A DNA stretch of 64,000 nucleotides from Pedobacter sp. (GTDB taxonomy: Bacteria; Bacteroidota; Bacteroidia; Sphingobacteriales; Sphingobacteriaceae), in NCBI GenBank assembly GCA_025351765.1, contig JANXVH010000110.1, positions 26,873-90,872 of the forward strand, in the 5' to 3' direction. The notes beneath the pieces are model-generated. The model was not told where the DNA came from. It ran no database searches and was given only the letters and a program-made list of their open reading frames with translations. This document shows, one piece after another, positions 45,149 to 52,693 of this stretch. The translations under genes and the position numbers were made by a program. Position 1 is the stretch's first letter. Every line of letters begins with the position of its first letter.

Positions 45149-46420
45149 ATGCTGCAAGTTAGTTATATCCGCGAAAATAGAGAGAAAGTTTTAGAACGAT
45201 TAAGCGTACGCAATTTCAAACAACCTGAACTGGTTGATGAGATTATCAATACTGATGAAGAACGCAGACAAGTTCAAACTTCGCTGGATAACCTTTCTGC
45301 TATTGCCAATTCTGCTGCCAAGCAAATAGGCGATTTGATGCGCAACGGTAAAAAGGAAGAGGCTGAGGTATTGAAAGGGCAAACGGCTACAAATAAAGAT
45401 CAGCATAAAAAATTGTCTGATCAACTAGCTGATGCAGAGGTTAAATTGCATAGCCTGATTGTTCAACTTCCGAACCTTCCTCATCATCTGGTGAAAACTG
45501 GATGTACACCAGAAGAAAATGAAACTGTTCTAGTGCATGGGGATCCTGCAGTTTTATCTGAAAATGCTTTGCCACACTGGGAGTTAGCTGCTAAATATGA
45601 TATTATTGATTTTGAACTGGGTGTTAAGATAACCGGTGCTGGTTTTCCTGTATATAAGGGAAAAGGAGCCAAGTTGCAGCGGGCTCTAATTAATTTTTTT
45701 CTTGATCGTGCAACTGAGCAAGGCTATAAAGAAATGCAGGTGCCACTTTTGGTAAATGAGGCATCAGGTTTTGGTACAGGTCAGCTTCCTGATAAGGAAG
45801 GACAAATGTACCATGCGGGAGTAGATAACCTGTTTCTTATCCCTACAGCAGAAGTTCCTGTAACTAATTTATACAGGGATGTGATTCTTAAAGAAGAGGA
45901 GCTTCCAATAAAGAACACTGCATATACTCCATGCTTCCGTAGAGAAGCGGGGTCTTATGGTGCCCATGTGCGCGGGCTGAACCGACTTCATCAATTTGAT
46001 AAAGTGGAAGTTGTTCAAGTCGTGCATCCAGACAAATCTTATGAAGTGTTGGAAGAAATGAGCAGTTATGTTCAATTGCTATTGCAACAGCTTGGGCTTC
46101 ATTATCGAGTCTTGCGTTTGTGCGGTGGAGATCTGGGTTTTACATCGGCCATGACTTATGATATGGAAGTTTGGAGTGCGGCACAACAACGCTGGCTTGA
46201 GGTATCTTCAGTTTCAAATTTCGAAACCTATCAAAGTAACAGACTTAAGCTGAGATTTAAAGGTTCTACAGGTAAAACTCAGTTAGCGCATACATTGAAT
46301 GGCAGCGCTTTGGCTTTGCCTAGAATAGTTGCTTCTATACTTGAAAACAATCAAACAGAGAAAGGGATCAAGATTCCTGAAGCACTGGTACACTATACAG
46401 GGTTCGATTACATCAGCTAA
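45149..46420 (+). CDS. serS: Serine-tRNA ligase
   Basis: This 423-aa class II synthetase starts MLQVSYIRENREKVLERLSV, with an N-terminal tRNA-binding coiled coil (about 25-105), motif 2 FRREAGSYGAHVRGLNRLHQ and motif 3 NGSALALPRIVASILENNQ. An upstream in-frame extension to 45077 lies before the promoter core and is rejected. Confidence 0.97.
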   Translation: MLQVSYIRENREKVLERLSVRNFKQPELVDEIINTDEERRQVQTSLDNLSAIANSAAKQIGDLMRNGKKEEAEVLKGQTATNKDQHKKLSDQLADAEVKLHSLIVQLPNLPHHLVKTGCTPEENETVLVHGDPAVLSENALPHWELAAKYDIIDFELGVKITGAGFPVYKGKGAKLQRALINFFLDRATEQGYKEMQVPLLVNEASGFGTGQLPDKEGQMYHAGVDNLFLIPTAEVPVTNLYRDVILKEEELPIKNTAYTPCFRREAGSYGAHVRGLNRLHQFDKVEVVQVVHPDKSYEVLEEMSSYVQLLLQQLGLHYRVLRLCGGDLGFTSAMTYDMEVWSAAQQRWLEVSSVSNFETYQSNRLKLRFKGSTGKTQLAHTLNGSALALPRIVASILENNQTEKGIKIPEALVHYTGFDYIS

Positions 46421-46421
46421 T

Positions 46422-46478
46422 ACATTTAAATAAAAAAGAGACTGCCTTTTTGAGACAGCCTCTTTTTTATTTAAATGT
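46422..46478. terminator. Bidirectional terminator between serS and a small membrane-protein gene
   Basis: A near-perfect 25-bp palindrome: ACATTTAAATAAAAAAGAG plus ACTGCC pairs with GACAGCC plus TCTTTTTTATTTAAATGT around a T-rich loop. A-tract and T-tract flank the GC core on both sides, so it can end both convergent transcripts. Confidence 0.9.
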
Positions 46479-46494
46479 GATGGAAGATCTTTTA

Positions 46495-46809
46495 TTATAA
46501 GATAAGGATCAATAACAATATAATGATAATGATAGCACCTACAGAAAGATAAACACCACCGCCCATAGCACGTGCTTGTTTCTTCATTTCTTTAAGCTCA
46601 TTACGTAAATCTTTTCTCTCCGCTTTGGTTAAATTAGATTTATCCATTGCTTTGATCTCTTCAACGCGGCTGGTGATCATTTTCAACTGAATTTGTTGCT
46701 CAGCAGTCATCTCAGTTTTTGCATTGTCTTTTTTCTCTGCTGCAGATACTGTGTTTGCGCTAATCGCTAATGTGAAAATCAGCACTAATGAGTAAATTAA
46801 TCTTTTCAT
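46495..46809 (-). CDS. Small exported protein with C-terminal membrane helix
   Basis: The 104-aa product from MKRLIYSLVLIFTLAIS has a signal peptide (likely cut after VSAAE), a Lys/Glu-rich helical segment with KSNLTKAERKDLRNELKEMK, then a Gly turn and a strong TM helix ending in a run of Ile/Leu at the C-terminus. I do not recognise a named family; similar small proteins are common in Bacteroidota. The longer frame to 46881 has no signal logic. Confidence 0.75.
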   Translation of the reverse strand: MKRLIYSLVLIFTLAISANTVSAAEKKDNAKTEMTAEQQIQLKMITSRVEEIKAMDKSNLTKAERKDLRNELKEMKKQARAMGGGVYLSVGAIIIIILLLILIL

Positions 46810-46924
46810 AATATTTTTGGTTTTAGTGATACAATATGATGTAATCAAAAAGCCTACCAAAATTATTTGATAGGCTTTCAAAAGGTTTTATCAAAAAACT
46901 GTATAGTGTTTAAGTCAATATAGA

Positions 46925-47632
46925 TTACTTGATCTCAAAAACAGTATTCATAATATAACTTAACTTAATCTTTTTGAAATCGATTTCTGGCGCGGGAGCT
47001 CCAGCCATATCAGAACTTTCCGATTTCATCATCATTACGTTGGTACGATACATAGGTTGAGGATATTGTTCATTATTAACTTCCTGGATATCTATTACGC
47101 TTCCAAGCTTGTCGCCAAGTGCTTCTACCAGATAAGCGGCCTTAACTTTGGCAGCCTGTAGGGCTTTAATTTTAAGCTCTTTTTTCAATGTTTCAATTTT
47201 TGAATAATCATAGCTTTCCACATTGGTATATGCAATGCCTTTAGCATCTACTGCACCTATAATTTCATTCCATTTGTTCAACTCAGTAACCTTTAGGCGA
47301 TACTGCTTGCTGGCAAGAAAATCTGGGTTTTTCTTTTTTTCGGTAGCATAGTTATAACTTGAAAGGTTGTTGATCGTTAGATTTTCTTTATCTAATCCAG
47401 CCTTTTGAACAGCTGAAAACAATTGATTTTCAAGCGTAGTTATGTCTACTTTCTTTTTGCTGTTATTGTCTTTAAGGTATTCTTTTAATGAAATGCTTAA
47501 GTAAATAATATCGGGGGTAACTTCCATTTCGGATGTACCACTTACACTTATTTTTTTTCTAAGATCTACTTGTTGAGCTACCGCACTTACACTTATTAAA
47601 GCAACGAAGGCAAAAATTAATAACTTTTTCAT
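46925..47632 (-). CDS. SIMPL domain (DUF541) exported protein
   Basis: The 235-aa protein starts MKKLLIFAFVALISVSAVAQ (signal peptide) and shows the DUF541/SIMPL pattern: ISVSGTSEMEVTPDIIYLSI, LTINNLSSYNY and LKIKALQAAKVKAAYLVEAL. Family members are periplasmic or outer-membrane proteins of mostly unknown function, some protecting against oxidative stress. The start at 47632 is chosen for the signal peptide. Confidence 0.88.
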   Translation of the reverse strand: MKKLLIFAFVALISVSAVAQQVDLRKKISVSGTSEMEVTPDIIYLSISLKEYLKDNNSKKKVDITTLENQLFSAVQKAGLDKENLTINNLSSYNYATEKKKNPDFLASKQYRLKVTELNKWNEIIGAVDAKGIAYTNVESYDYSKIETLKKELKIKALQAAKVKAAYLVEALGDKLGSVIDIQEVNNEQYPQPMYRTNVMMMKSESSDMAGAPAPEIDFKKIKLSYIMNTVFEIK

Positions 47633-47714
47633 AATATTTAAATTTTCATTTGTGTTTGATAGGTAGATGTAATTATCATACCAATTCCACAAAAAGATTT
47701 GATATTATTTCCAA

Positions 47715-48317
47715 TTATTCTTCAACTACCTCATTGTTAGGGCCGATTTCTTCTTTAACATCCTCCTTAAAATACGACTTCTGGAAGATTAAAATAATAA
47801 TTACCCCAATAGATATTGCAGCATCGGCTATATTGAATACCGGTCTGAAAAACACAAAATCTTCTCCACCCCATATCGGTAACCAAACAGGGAAATGCCC
47901 CTCCAAAATTGGAAAATAGAACATATCTACAACTCTGCCATGAAACAATTCTGCATATCCGTATATCTTTCCGTAAACTACAGAGTCTATGATGTTACCA
48001 AGTGCACCTGCAAAGATCAGTGCTACATTCAATATCAATCCACGATGATACTTTTTTTGGATTAGGTAATGTAAACCATAACCAATTCCAGCAACAGCAA
48101 TTATTCTAAACAGCGATAATGCTAGTTTGCCAAATTCACCACCGAATTCGAGTCCGAAGGCCATGCCGTTGTTTTCCGTAAAATGGATAATAAACCAGTG
48201 GCCAATAATCTTAAACTCCTGTCCAATGTACATATGGGTTTTAATCCAGGTCTTTAAAACCTGATCTGCCAACAATACTAAAAATATAATCAATAAAGGT
48301 TTAGTGTATCCCTTCAT
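47715..48317 (-). CDS. lspA: Lipoprotein signal peptidase
   Basis: LspA removes signal peptides from prolipoproteins. The 200-aa protein has four TM helices and the two catalytic aspartates in ALGNIIDSVVYG and FNIADAAISIGV, with an extra loop between them and a charged C-terminal tail (EEIGPNNEVVEE). The start overlaps the preceding stop by one base (TAATG), so it is translationally coupled to the TraR/DksA gene. Confidence 0.96.
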   Translation of the reverse strand: MKGYTKPLLIIFLVLLADQVLKTWIKTHMYIGQEFKIIGHWFIIHFTENNGMAFGLEFGGEFGKLALSLFRIIAVAGIGYGLHYLIQKKYHRGLILNVALIFAGALGNIIDSVVYGKIYGYAELFHGRVVDMFYFPILEGHFPVWLPIWGGEDFVFFRPVFNIADAAISIGVIIILIFQKSYFKEDVKEEIGPNNEVVEE

Positions 48318-48700
48318 TATGACTGCTTCAGCTTTGCTTCCATACTTAAAGTAGCATGTGGTACAGCACGTAAACGTTCTTTCTGAATTAGTTTGCCGGT
48401 TTCCCTGCAGATGCCATAGGTTTTATTTTCTATGCGAACCAGAGCAGCTTCCAAACTTTCAATAAACTTTTTCTGACGCGCAGCCAATTGGTTTAGCTGT
48501 TCTTTTTCCAATGTAGCAGAACCATCCTCAAGTGTTTTGTATGTGCCTGAGGTATCTTCTGTACCATTAGAATTTGGGCTGCTTAGGGAGTTCGTTAAAT
48601 TAAGAAACTCTTCTCTAGCCATACGTAATTTTCCTTGGATCAGCTCTTTGAATTCTTGTAATTCACTGTCAGAATACCTTGTTTTTGTAGATTTTTCCAT
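48317..48700 (-). CDS. TraR/DksA family protein with degenerate zinc finger
   Basis: The 127-aa protein has an N-terminal coiled coil (about 10-85, with LEDGSATLEKEQLNQLAARQ) and a DksA-like C-terminal module YGICRETGKLIQKERLRAVP. Only the first of the four zinc-ligand cysteines of classical DksA remains; the other positions hold Thr, Ser and Glu. The family binds RNA polymerase in the secondary channel and works with ppGpp. It forms ileS-traR-lspA, with only 5 bases to ileS. Confidence 0.9.
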   Translation of the reverse strand: MEKSTKTRYSDSELQEFKELIQGKLRMAREEFLNLTNSLSSPNSNGTEDTSGTYKTLEDGSATLEKEQLNQLAARQKKFIESLEAALVRIENKTYGICRETGKLIQKERLRAVPHATLSMEAKLKQS

Positions 48701-48705
48701 GTTAG

Positions 48706-51700
48706 TTATTGTTTTAAAATCGAAATCAGTAGTTCAACATTATCGATTACTATTTTGTTTCCTTTATCTATGATGTCTTCTAATTCTATCTTGTCTGCTA
48801 AAATTTCGGAGCAAATGTAGGCTTTATTTTGTGCTACTGCTTCAGTAATTAAGTTATGCTTTTGTAAACCAACAGTAATCCTGTCCGTCACTTCAAAGTT
48901 TAGTTCTTTTCGGAGGTTTTGAATCCTGTTGATCAGATCTCTCGACAGACCTTCCTGTTTCAATTCCTTTGTAATCGTCACGTCAAGGGCAACAGTAAGT
49001 TTTCCCATATTGGTTACCTGCCAGCCGGGAATATCTTCTGCTGTAATCTCAACATCACTCAAGTCAATTATGTATTCAGTTTCCGGAATGCTATAATAAC
49101 CTACAGCTTCAAATTGGTTCAGTTGTTCCTGTGATAATTCATTAATTACCGCAGCAACTGTTTTCATATCTTTTCCAACTTTGGGGCCAAGCGCTTTAAA
49201 ATTAGGTTTGATTTTTTTTGTAATAAAGCCTGCGGTGTCTGTAATATACTCAATGGACTTAATATTGGTTTCAGACAATATCAGGTCTTTTACCAGTTCA
49301 ACCCTCTCCGCAAACTTGTTGTCCAACACTGGTATTAATATCTTAGCCAGTGGCTGGCGAACATTGATGCTTGTTTTTTTTCGTAGCGACAAAACCATCG
49401 ACGAAATGTCCTGCGCCAGGTGCATCCTCTCGTTTAGTTCAATATCAATAAGGGTATTGTCTGCTTCCTTTAAACTAGTTAAGTGAACAGATTGTCCCTT
49501 ATTAATATCACCTTCGGTAAGGTTCAGGAATAGCCAATCTGCAAAAAATGGAGCTATGGGCGACATTAATTGAGCGATGCTCATCAGACAGTTGTATAGC
49601 GTCTCGTAAGCTGCTTTTTTATCAGCTGTCATCTCGCCTTTCCAGAATCTACGACGCGATAGTCGGATATACCAATTGCTTAAATGTTCATCTACAAATG
49701 TTTGGATGGCCCTAGCAGCCTTTGTAGGCTCATAAGAATTATAGCTTTCGTCAACTTCAGCAATTAGAGTTTGTAATAGCGATAAAATCCACCTGTCCAG
49801 TTCCGTTCTTTCTGAAACAGGTGTAAGGTTACGCTCATCTATAGAGAATTTATCTATGTTGGCATAAAGAGCAAAGAATGCATAAGTGTTATATAGCGTT
49901 CCAAAAAACTTACGTCTCACTTCATCAAGACCTTCCATGTTAAACTTTAGGTTATCCCATGGTGATGCATTGCTGATCATATACCAGCGTGTGGCATCTG
50001 CACTATAAGTCTCTATCGTGGAAAATGGGTCTACACCATTGCCTAAGCGCTTGGACATTTTGTTTCCATTCTTGTCAAGAACGAGGCCATTTGATACTAC
50101 ATTTTTAAATGCCACTCCGCCATTGCCCACTCGCTCATTTATCGCGCTAATTTCTTCGCTGCTCTCACTAAGCATCACGGCGATGGCATGAAGGGTAAAG
50201 AACCATCCGCGGGTTTGATCTACACCTTCGGCGATAAAATCTGCCGGGTATGAATGCTCAAATTCATCTTTGTTTTCAAAAGGGAAATGCCATTGAGCAT
50301 AAGGCATTGCACCGCTATCAAACCAGACATCTATCAGGTCAAGTTCCCTGATCATTTTTTCGCCTTTATCTGAAACCAATATTACATCGTCTACATAAGG
50401 GCGGTGCATGTCTTTCAGTTCAAAACCAGCCTGCATAAAACCAGCTTCAATTGACTTTGAGATTTCAGTATTCAGTTCTGATATAGAACCAATACATTTT
50501 TCTTCCAAGCCATCTGTAGTGCGCCATATCGGTAGGGGTGTACCCCAATACCTGGAACGCGAAAGGTTCCAATCAACCAGATTTTCAAGCCAGTTGCCAA
50601 ATCTTCCGGTTCCAGTTGATTCTGGTTTCCAGTTAATCGTTTTATTTAAGGCAACCAGCTTTTCCTTTACGGCAGTAGTTTTAATAAACCAGCTGTCCAA
50701 TGGATAATATAAAATTGGCTTATCAGTTCTCCAGCAATGCGGATAACTGTGTTCATATTTTTTAACGTCGAAAGCTTTATTATCTTCCTTTAATTTGATG
50801 GCAATAAGTACGTCTGTTGGCTTAAAATCGTCACCTTTCCGTATTTCATCACTATAATATTCTTCTTTAACGTATTTTCCAGCAAAGTCGGTTACCTCAT
50901 CTACAAACTTTCCTTGTTTATTGACCAATGGAAGTTCATTTCCCTGCTCATCTTTGATCATTACTGCGGGTATTCCACTTTCTTTAGCCACCCTAAAATC
51001 GTCTGCCCCAAAAACAGAAGCAATGTGTACGATACCAGTACCATCTTCTGTGGTCACATAATCTGCTGGAATTACCTTGAAAGCATTTTCTTCTAAATCG
51101 GCATTGGTCACATAAGGTAACAATTGATGATAGCGCAAGCCTACCAAATCTTTTCCTGCAAATTCAGCTGTAATGCTCCACGGTATCAATTTATCGCCGC
51201 CTTGGTAACCTTCAAATGAAAGTTCTTTAGCTTCGGCTTTAAAGTGCTTGCTTACCAAGTCTTTGGCTAACACCACACTAATCGGTAAATAGGTATATTG
51301 ATTAAACGTTTTAACTTTCACATACTGGATCTTCTCACCAACAGCCAAGGCGCCATTTGATGGCAGTGTCCATGGTGTTGTAGTCCATGCTATAATTGCG
51401 GTTTCTTCCTGCTCATTGGCGAAAAGAACATTTGACAACGGATGCTCCTGACCTTGTAGGATGAAGAACTGGGCGGTAATTGAGGTATCTTTAAGCATTT
51501 TATATGTTCCGGGCTGATTTAGTTCATGAGAACTCAATCCGGTACCAGCAGCTGGCGAATAAGGCTGCACAGTATAACCTTTGTACAACAACCCTTTTTT
51601 GTAGAAAGACTTTAAAATCCACCAAAGCGATTCAATGTAATCGTTTTCATAAGTAATGTATGGTTTCTCAAGATCAACCCAATAACCCATTTTCTCAGTA

Positions 51701-52098
51701 AGGTCATTCCATACATCGGTATATTTCATTACCTCTTCCCTGCAGGCAGTATTATACTCCTCAACAGAGATTTTCTTTCCGATATCTTCTTTTGTAATGC
51801 CTAGTTTTTTTTCAACTGCAAGTTCTATGGGAAGTCCATGTGTATCCCAGCCACCTTTACGTTTTACCTGGAAGCCTTTTAGGGTTTTGTACCTGCAAAA
51901 AATATCTTTAATAGTACGTCCCATCACATGATGAATACCGGGCATGCCATTGGCAGAAGGCGGGCCTTCATAGAAAGTGAATGGATTTGATTTTGGGCGA
52001 CTGGAAATGCTTTTCTCAAAGATGTTTTCCGACTTCCAAAAATCAAGTATCTCTTTTCCTATTTTAGCTAGTTCTAATTGTTTAAATTCCCTATACAT
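48706..52098 (-). CDS. ileS: Isoleucine-tRNA ligase
   Basis: This 1130-aa class I synthetase starts at the ATG of MYREFKQLEL. The HIGH-type signature PPSANGMPGIHHVMGRTIKD is at about residues 46-65, KMSKRLGNGVDPF at about residue 680, with an editing domain between (GWDTHGLPIELAVEKKLG, TTPWTLPSNGALAVG) and a C-terminal anticodon-binding region. The length is that of the eukaryote-like IleS clade (about 1,050-1,150 aa) that lacks the bacterial C-terminal zinc domain and is often linked to mupirocin tolerance; the clade placement is inference. Confidence 0.96.
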   Translation of the reverse strand: MYREFKQLELAKIGKEILDFWKSENIFEKSISSRPKSNPFTFYEGPPSANGMPGIHHVMGRTIKDIFCRYKTLKGFQVKRKGGWDTHGLPIELAVEKKLGITKEDIGKKISVEEYNTACREEVMKYTDVWNDLTEKMGYWVDLEKPYITYENDYIESLWWILKSFYKKGLLYKGYTVQPYSPAAGTGLSSHELNQPGTYKMLKDTSITAQFFILQGQEHPLSNVLFANEQEETAIIAWTTTPWTLPSNGALAVGEKIQYVKVKTFNQYTYLPISVVLAKDLVSKHFKAEAKELSFEGYQGGDKLIPWSITAEFAGKDLVGLRYHQLLPYVTNADLEENAFKVIPADYVTTEDGTGIVHIASVFGADDFRVAKESGIPAVMIKDEQGNELPLVNKQGKFVDEVTDFAGKYVKEEYYSDEIRKGDDFKPTDVLIAIKLKEDNKAFDVKKYEHSYPHCWRTDKPILYYPLDSWFIKTTAVKEKLVALNKTINWKPESTGTGRFGNWLENLVDWNLSRSRYWGTPLPIWRTTDGLEEKCIGSISELNTEISKSIEAGFMQAGFELKDMHRPYVDDVILVSDKGEKMIRELDLIDVWFDSGAMPYAQWHFPFENKDEFEHSYPADFIAEGVDQTRGWFFTLHAIAVMLSESSEEISAINERVGNGGVAFKNVVSNGLVLDKNGNKMSKRLGNGVDPFSTIETYSADATRWYMISNASPWDNLKFNMEGLDEVRRKFFGTLYNTYAFFALYANIDKFSIDERNLTPVSERTELDRWILSLLQTLIAEVDESYNSYEPTKAARAIQTFVDEHLSNWYIRLSRRRFWKGEMTADKKAAYETLYNCLMSIAQLMSPIAPFFADWLFLNLTEGDINKGQSVHLTSLKEADNTLIDIELNERMHLAQDISSMVLSLRKKTSINVRQPLAKILIPVLDNKFAERVELVKDLILSETNIKSIEYITDTAGFITKKIKPNFKALGPKVGKDMKTVAAVINELSQEQLNQFEAVGYYSIPETEYIIDLSDVEITAEDIPGWQVTNMGKLTVALDVTITKELKQEGLSRDLINRIQNLRKELNFEVTDRITVGLQKHNLITEAVAQNKAYICSEILADKIELEDIIDKGNKIVIDNVELLISILKQ

Positions 52099-52127
52099 CA
52101 ATCAAGTATCCTCAAAAATTAAGGATG

Positions 52128-52135
52128 CAAAGTTA
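52128..52135 (-). promoter_or_regulatory. Promoter core TAACTTTG of ileS
   Basis: On the minus strand, TAACTTTG lies 29 bases upstream of the ileS ATG. There is no obvious tRNA-sensing leader; the space is too short for a T-box. Confidence 0.55.
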
Positions 52136-52216
52136 GGGTTTTTGATCGAGAAATTGAAGGAGATATTGTGGATTGATTTTTGTTTACATCAATGTGTTGT
52201 ACTATAATATCATCAC

Positions 52217-52459
52217 ATGATACGTATCTTGAAACTTCAAAAAGCTGTAATCTCATTTGTATTGGGTGTATTTGCGCTGATTGCTTATAAAATAATGTCA
52301 GATCAGAAGAGTGAATCTAGTTCTTTTGTACTTACTGTAGCTGGATTACTATTTGTTGCGGGATCTTTGATGCTAATTTACCCCATTCTCTTTGCTAAAA
52401 AGGATAGAAGGGGCAAAGTAGAATTAGACCCTGAAAAAAAAGAATTAATGGACTCGTAA
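52217..52459 (+). CDS. Small two-helix membrane protein
   Basis: The 80-aa protein has two TM helices (about 11-27 and 38-58) and a charged C-terminal tail AKKDRRGKVELDPEKKELMD. I do not recognise a family. It is divergent from ileS and followed by the 11-bp-periodic array. Lack of homologue knowledge limits confidence, but amino-acid composition and topology look genuine. Confidence 0.6.
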   Translation: MIRILKLQKAVISFVLGVFALIAYKIMSDQKSESSSFVLTVAGLLFVAGSLMLIYPILFAKKDRRGKVELDPEKKELMDS

Positions 52460-52545
52460 GTTTCTCTTAAGGTTTCGAATCCAGCCCGGTTTCGTATACT
52501 TTATATCCTTTAAACGGAAATCGAAGATGATTTACTCGTTTCTGG

Positions 52546-52644
52546 GATATACGAAGGATACGGAACGGATAGCCGACGGATACGGAACGGATAACCGACG
52601 GTACTACCCAGACCGAAGGCAGGTACTACCCAAACCGAAGGCAG
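52546..52644. repeat. 11-bp-periodic array of nine units
   Basis: Exactly 99 bases: GATATACGAAG, GATACGGAACG, GATAGCCGACG, GATACGGAACG, GATAACCGACG, then GTACTACCCAG, ACCGAAGGCAG, GTACTACCCAA, ACCGAAGGCAG. Units 2-5 form a 22-base duplication with one G/A difference, and units 6-9 form another with one G/A difference. It sits between a plus-strand small gene and the 3' end of the M16 peptidase gene. The period equals that of the array at 6897-6995, but the sequence differs. Confidence 0.8.
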
Positions 52645-52649
52645 CTAAT

Positions 52650-52680
52650 AAAAAAAGAGGCGACCAAATAAGGCAGCCTC
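52650..52680 (-). terminator. Intrinsic terminator of the M16 peptidase gene
   Basis: On the minus strand GAGGC-T-GCC-TTATTT-GGT-C-GCCTC forms a short stem with one mismatch, followed by seven T. It lies just after the M16 stop. Confidence 0.7.
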
Positions 52681-52693
52681 AAATTAATCATTT

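Noticed and set aside
52099..52216. T-box or tRNA-dependent leader before ileS
   Set aside because: Only about 30 bases separate the promoter core from the start, too short for a T-box, and no antiterminator is visible.
52546..52644. CRISPR array at the tandem repeats
   Set aside because: Units are 11/22 bp with no unique spacers between them and there are no cas genes.
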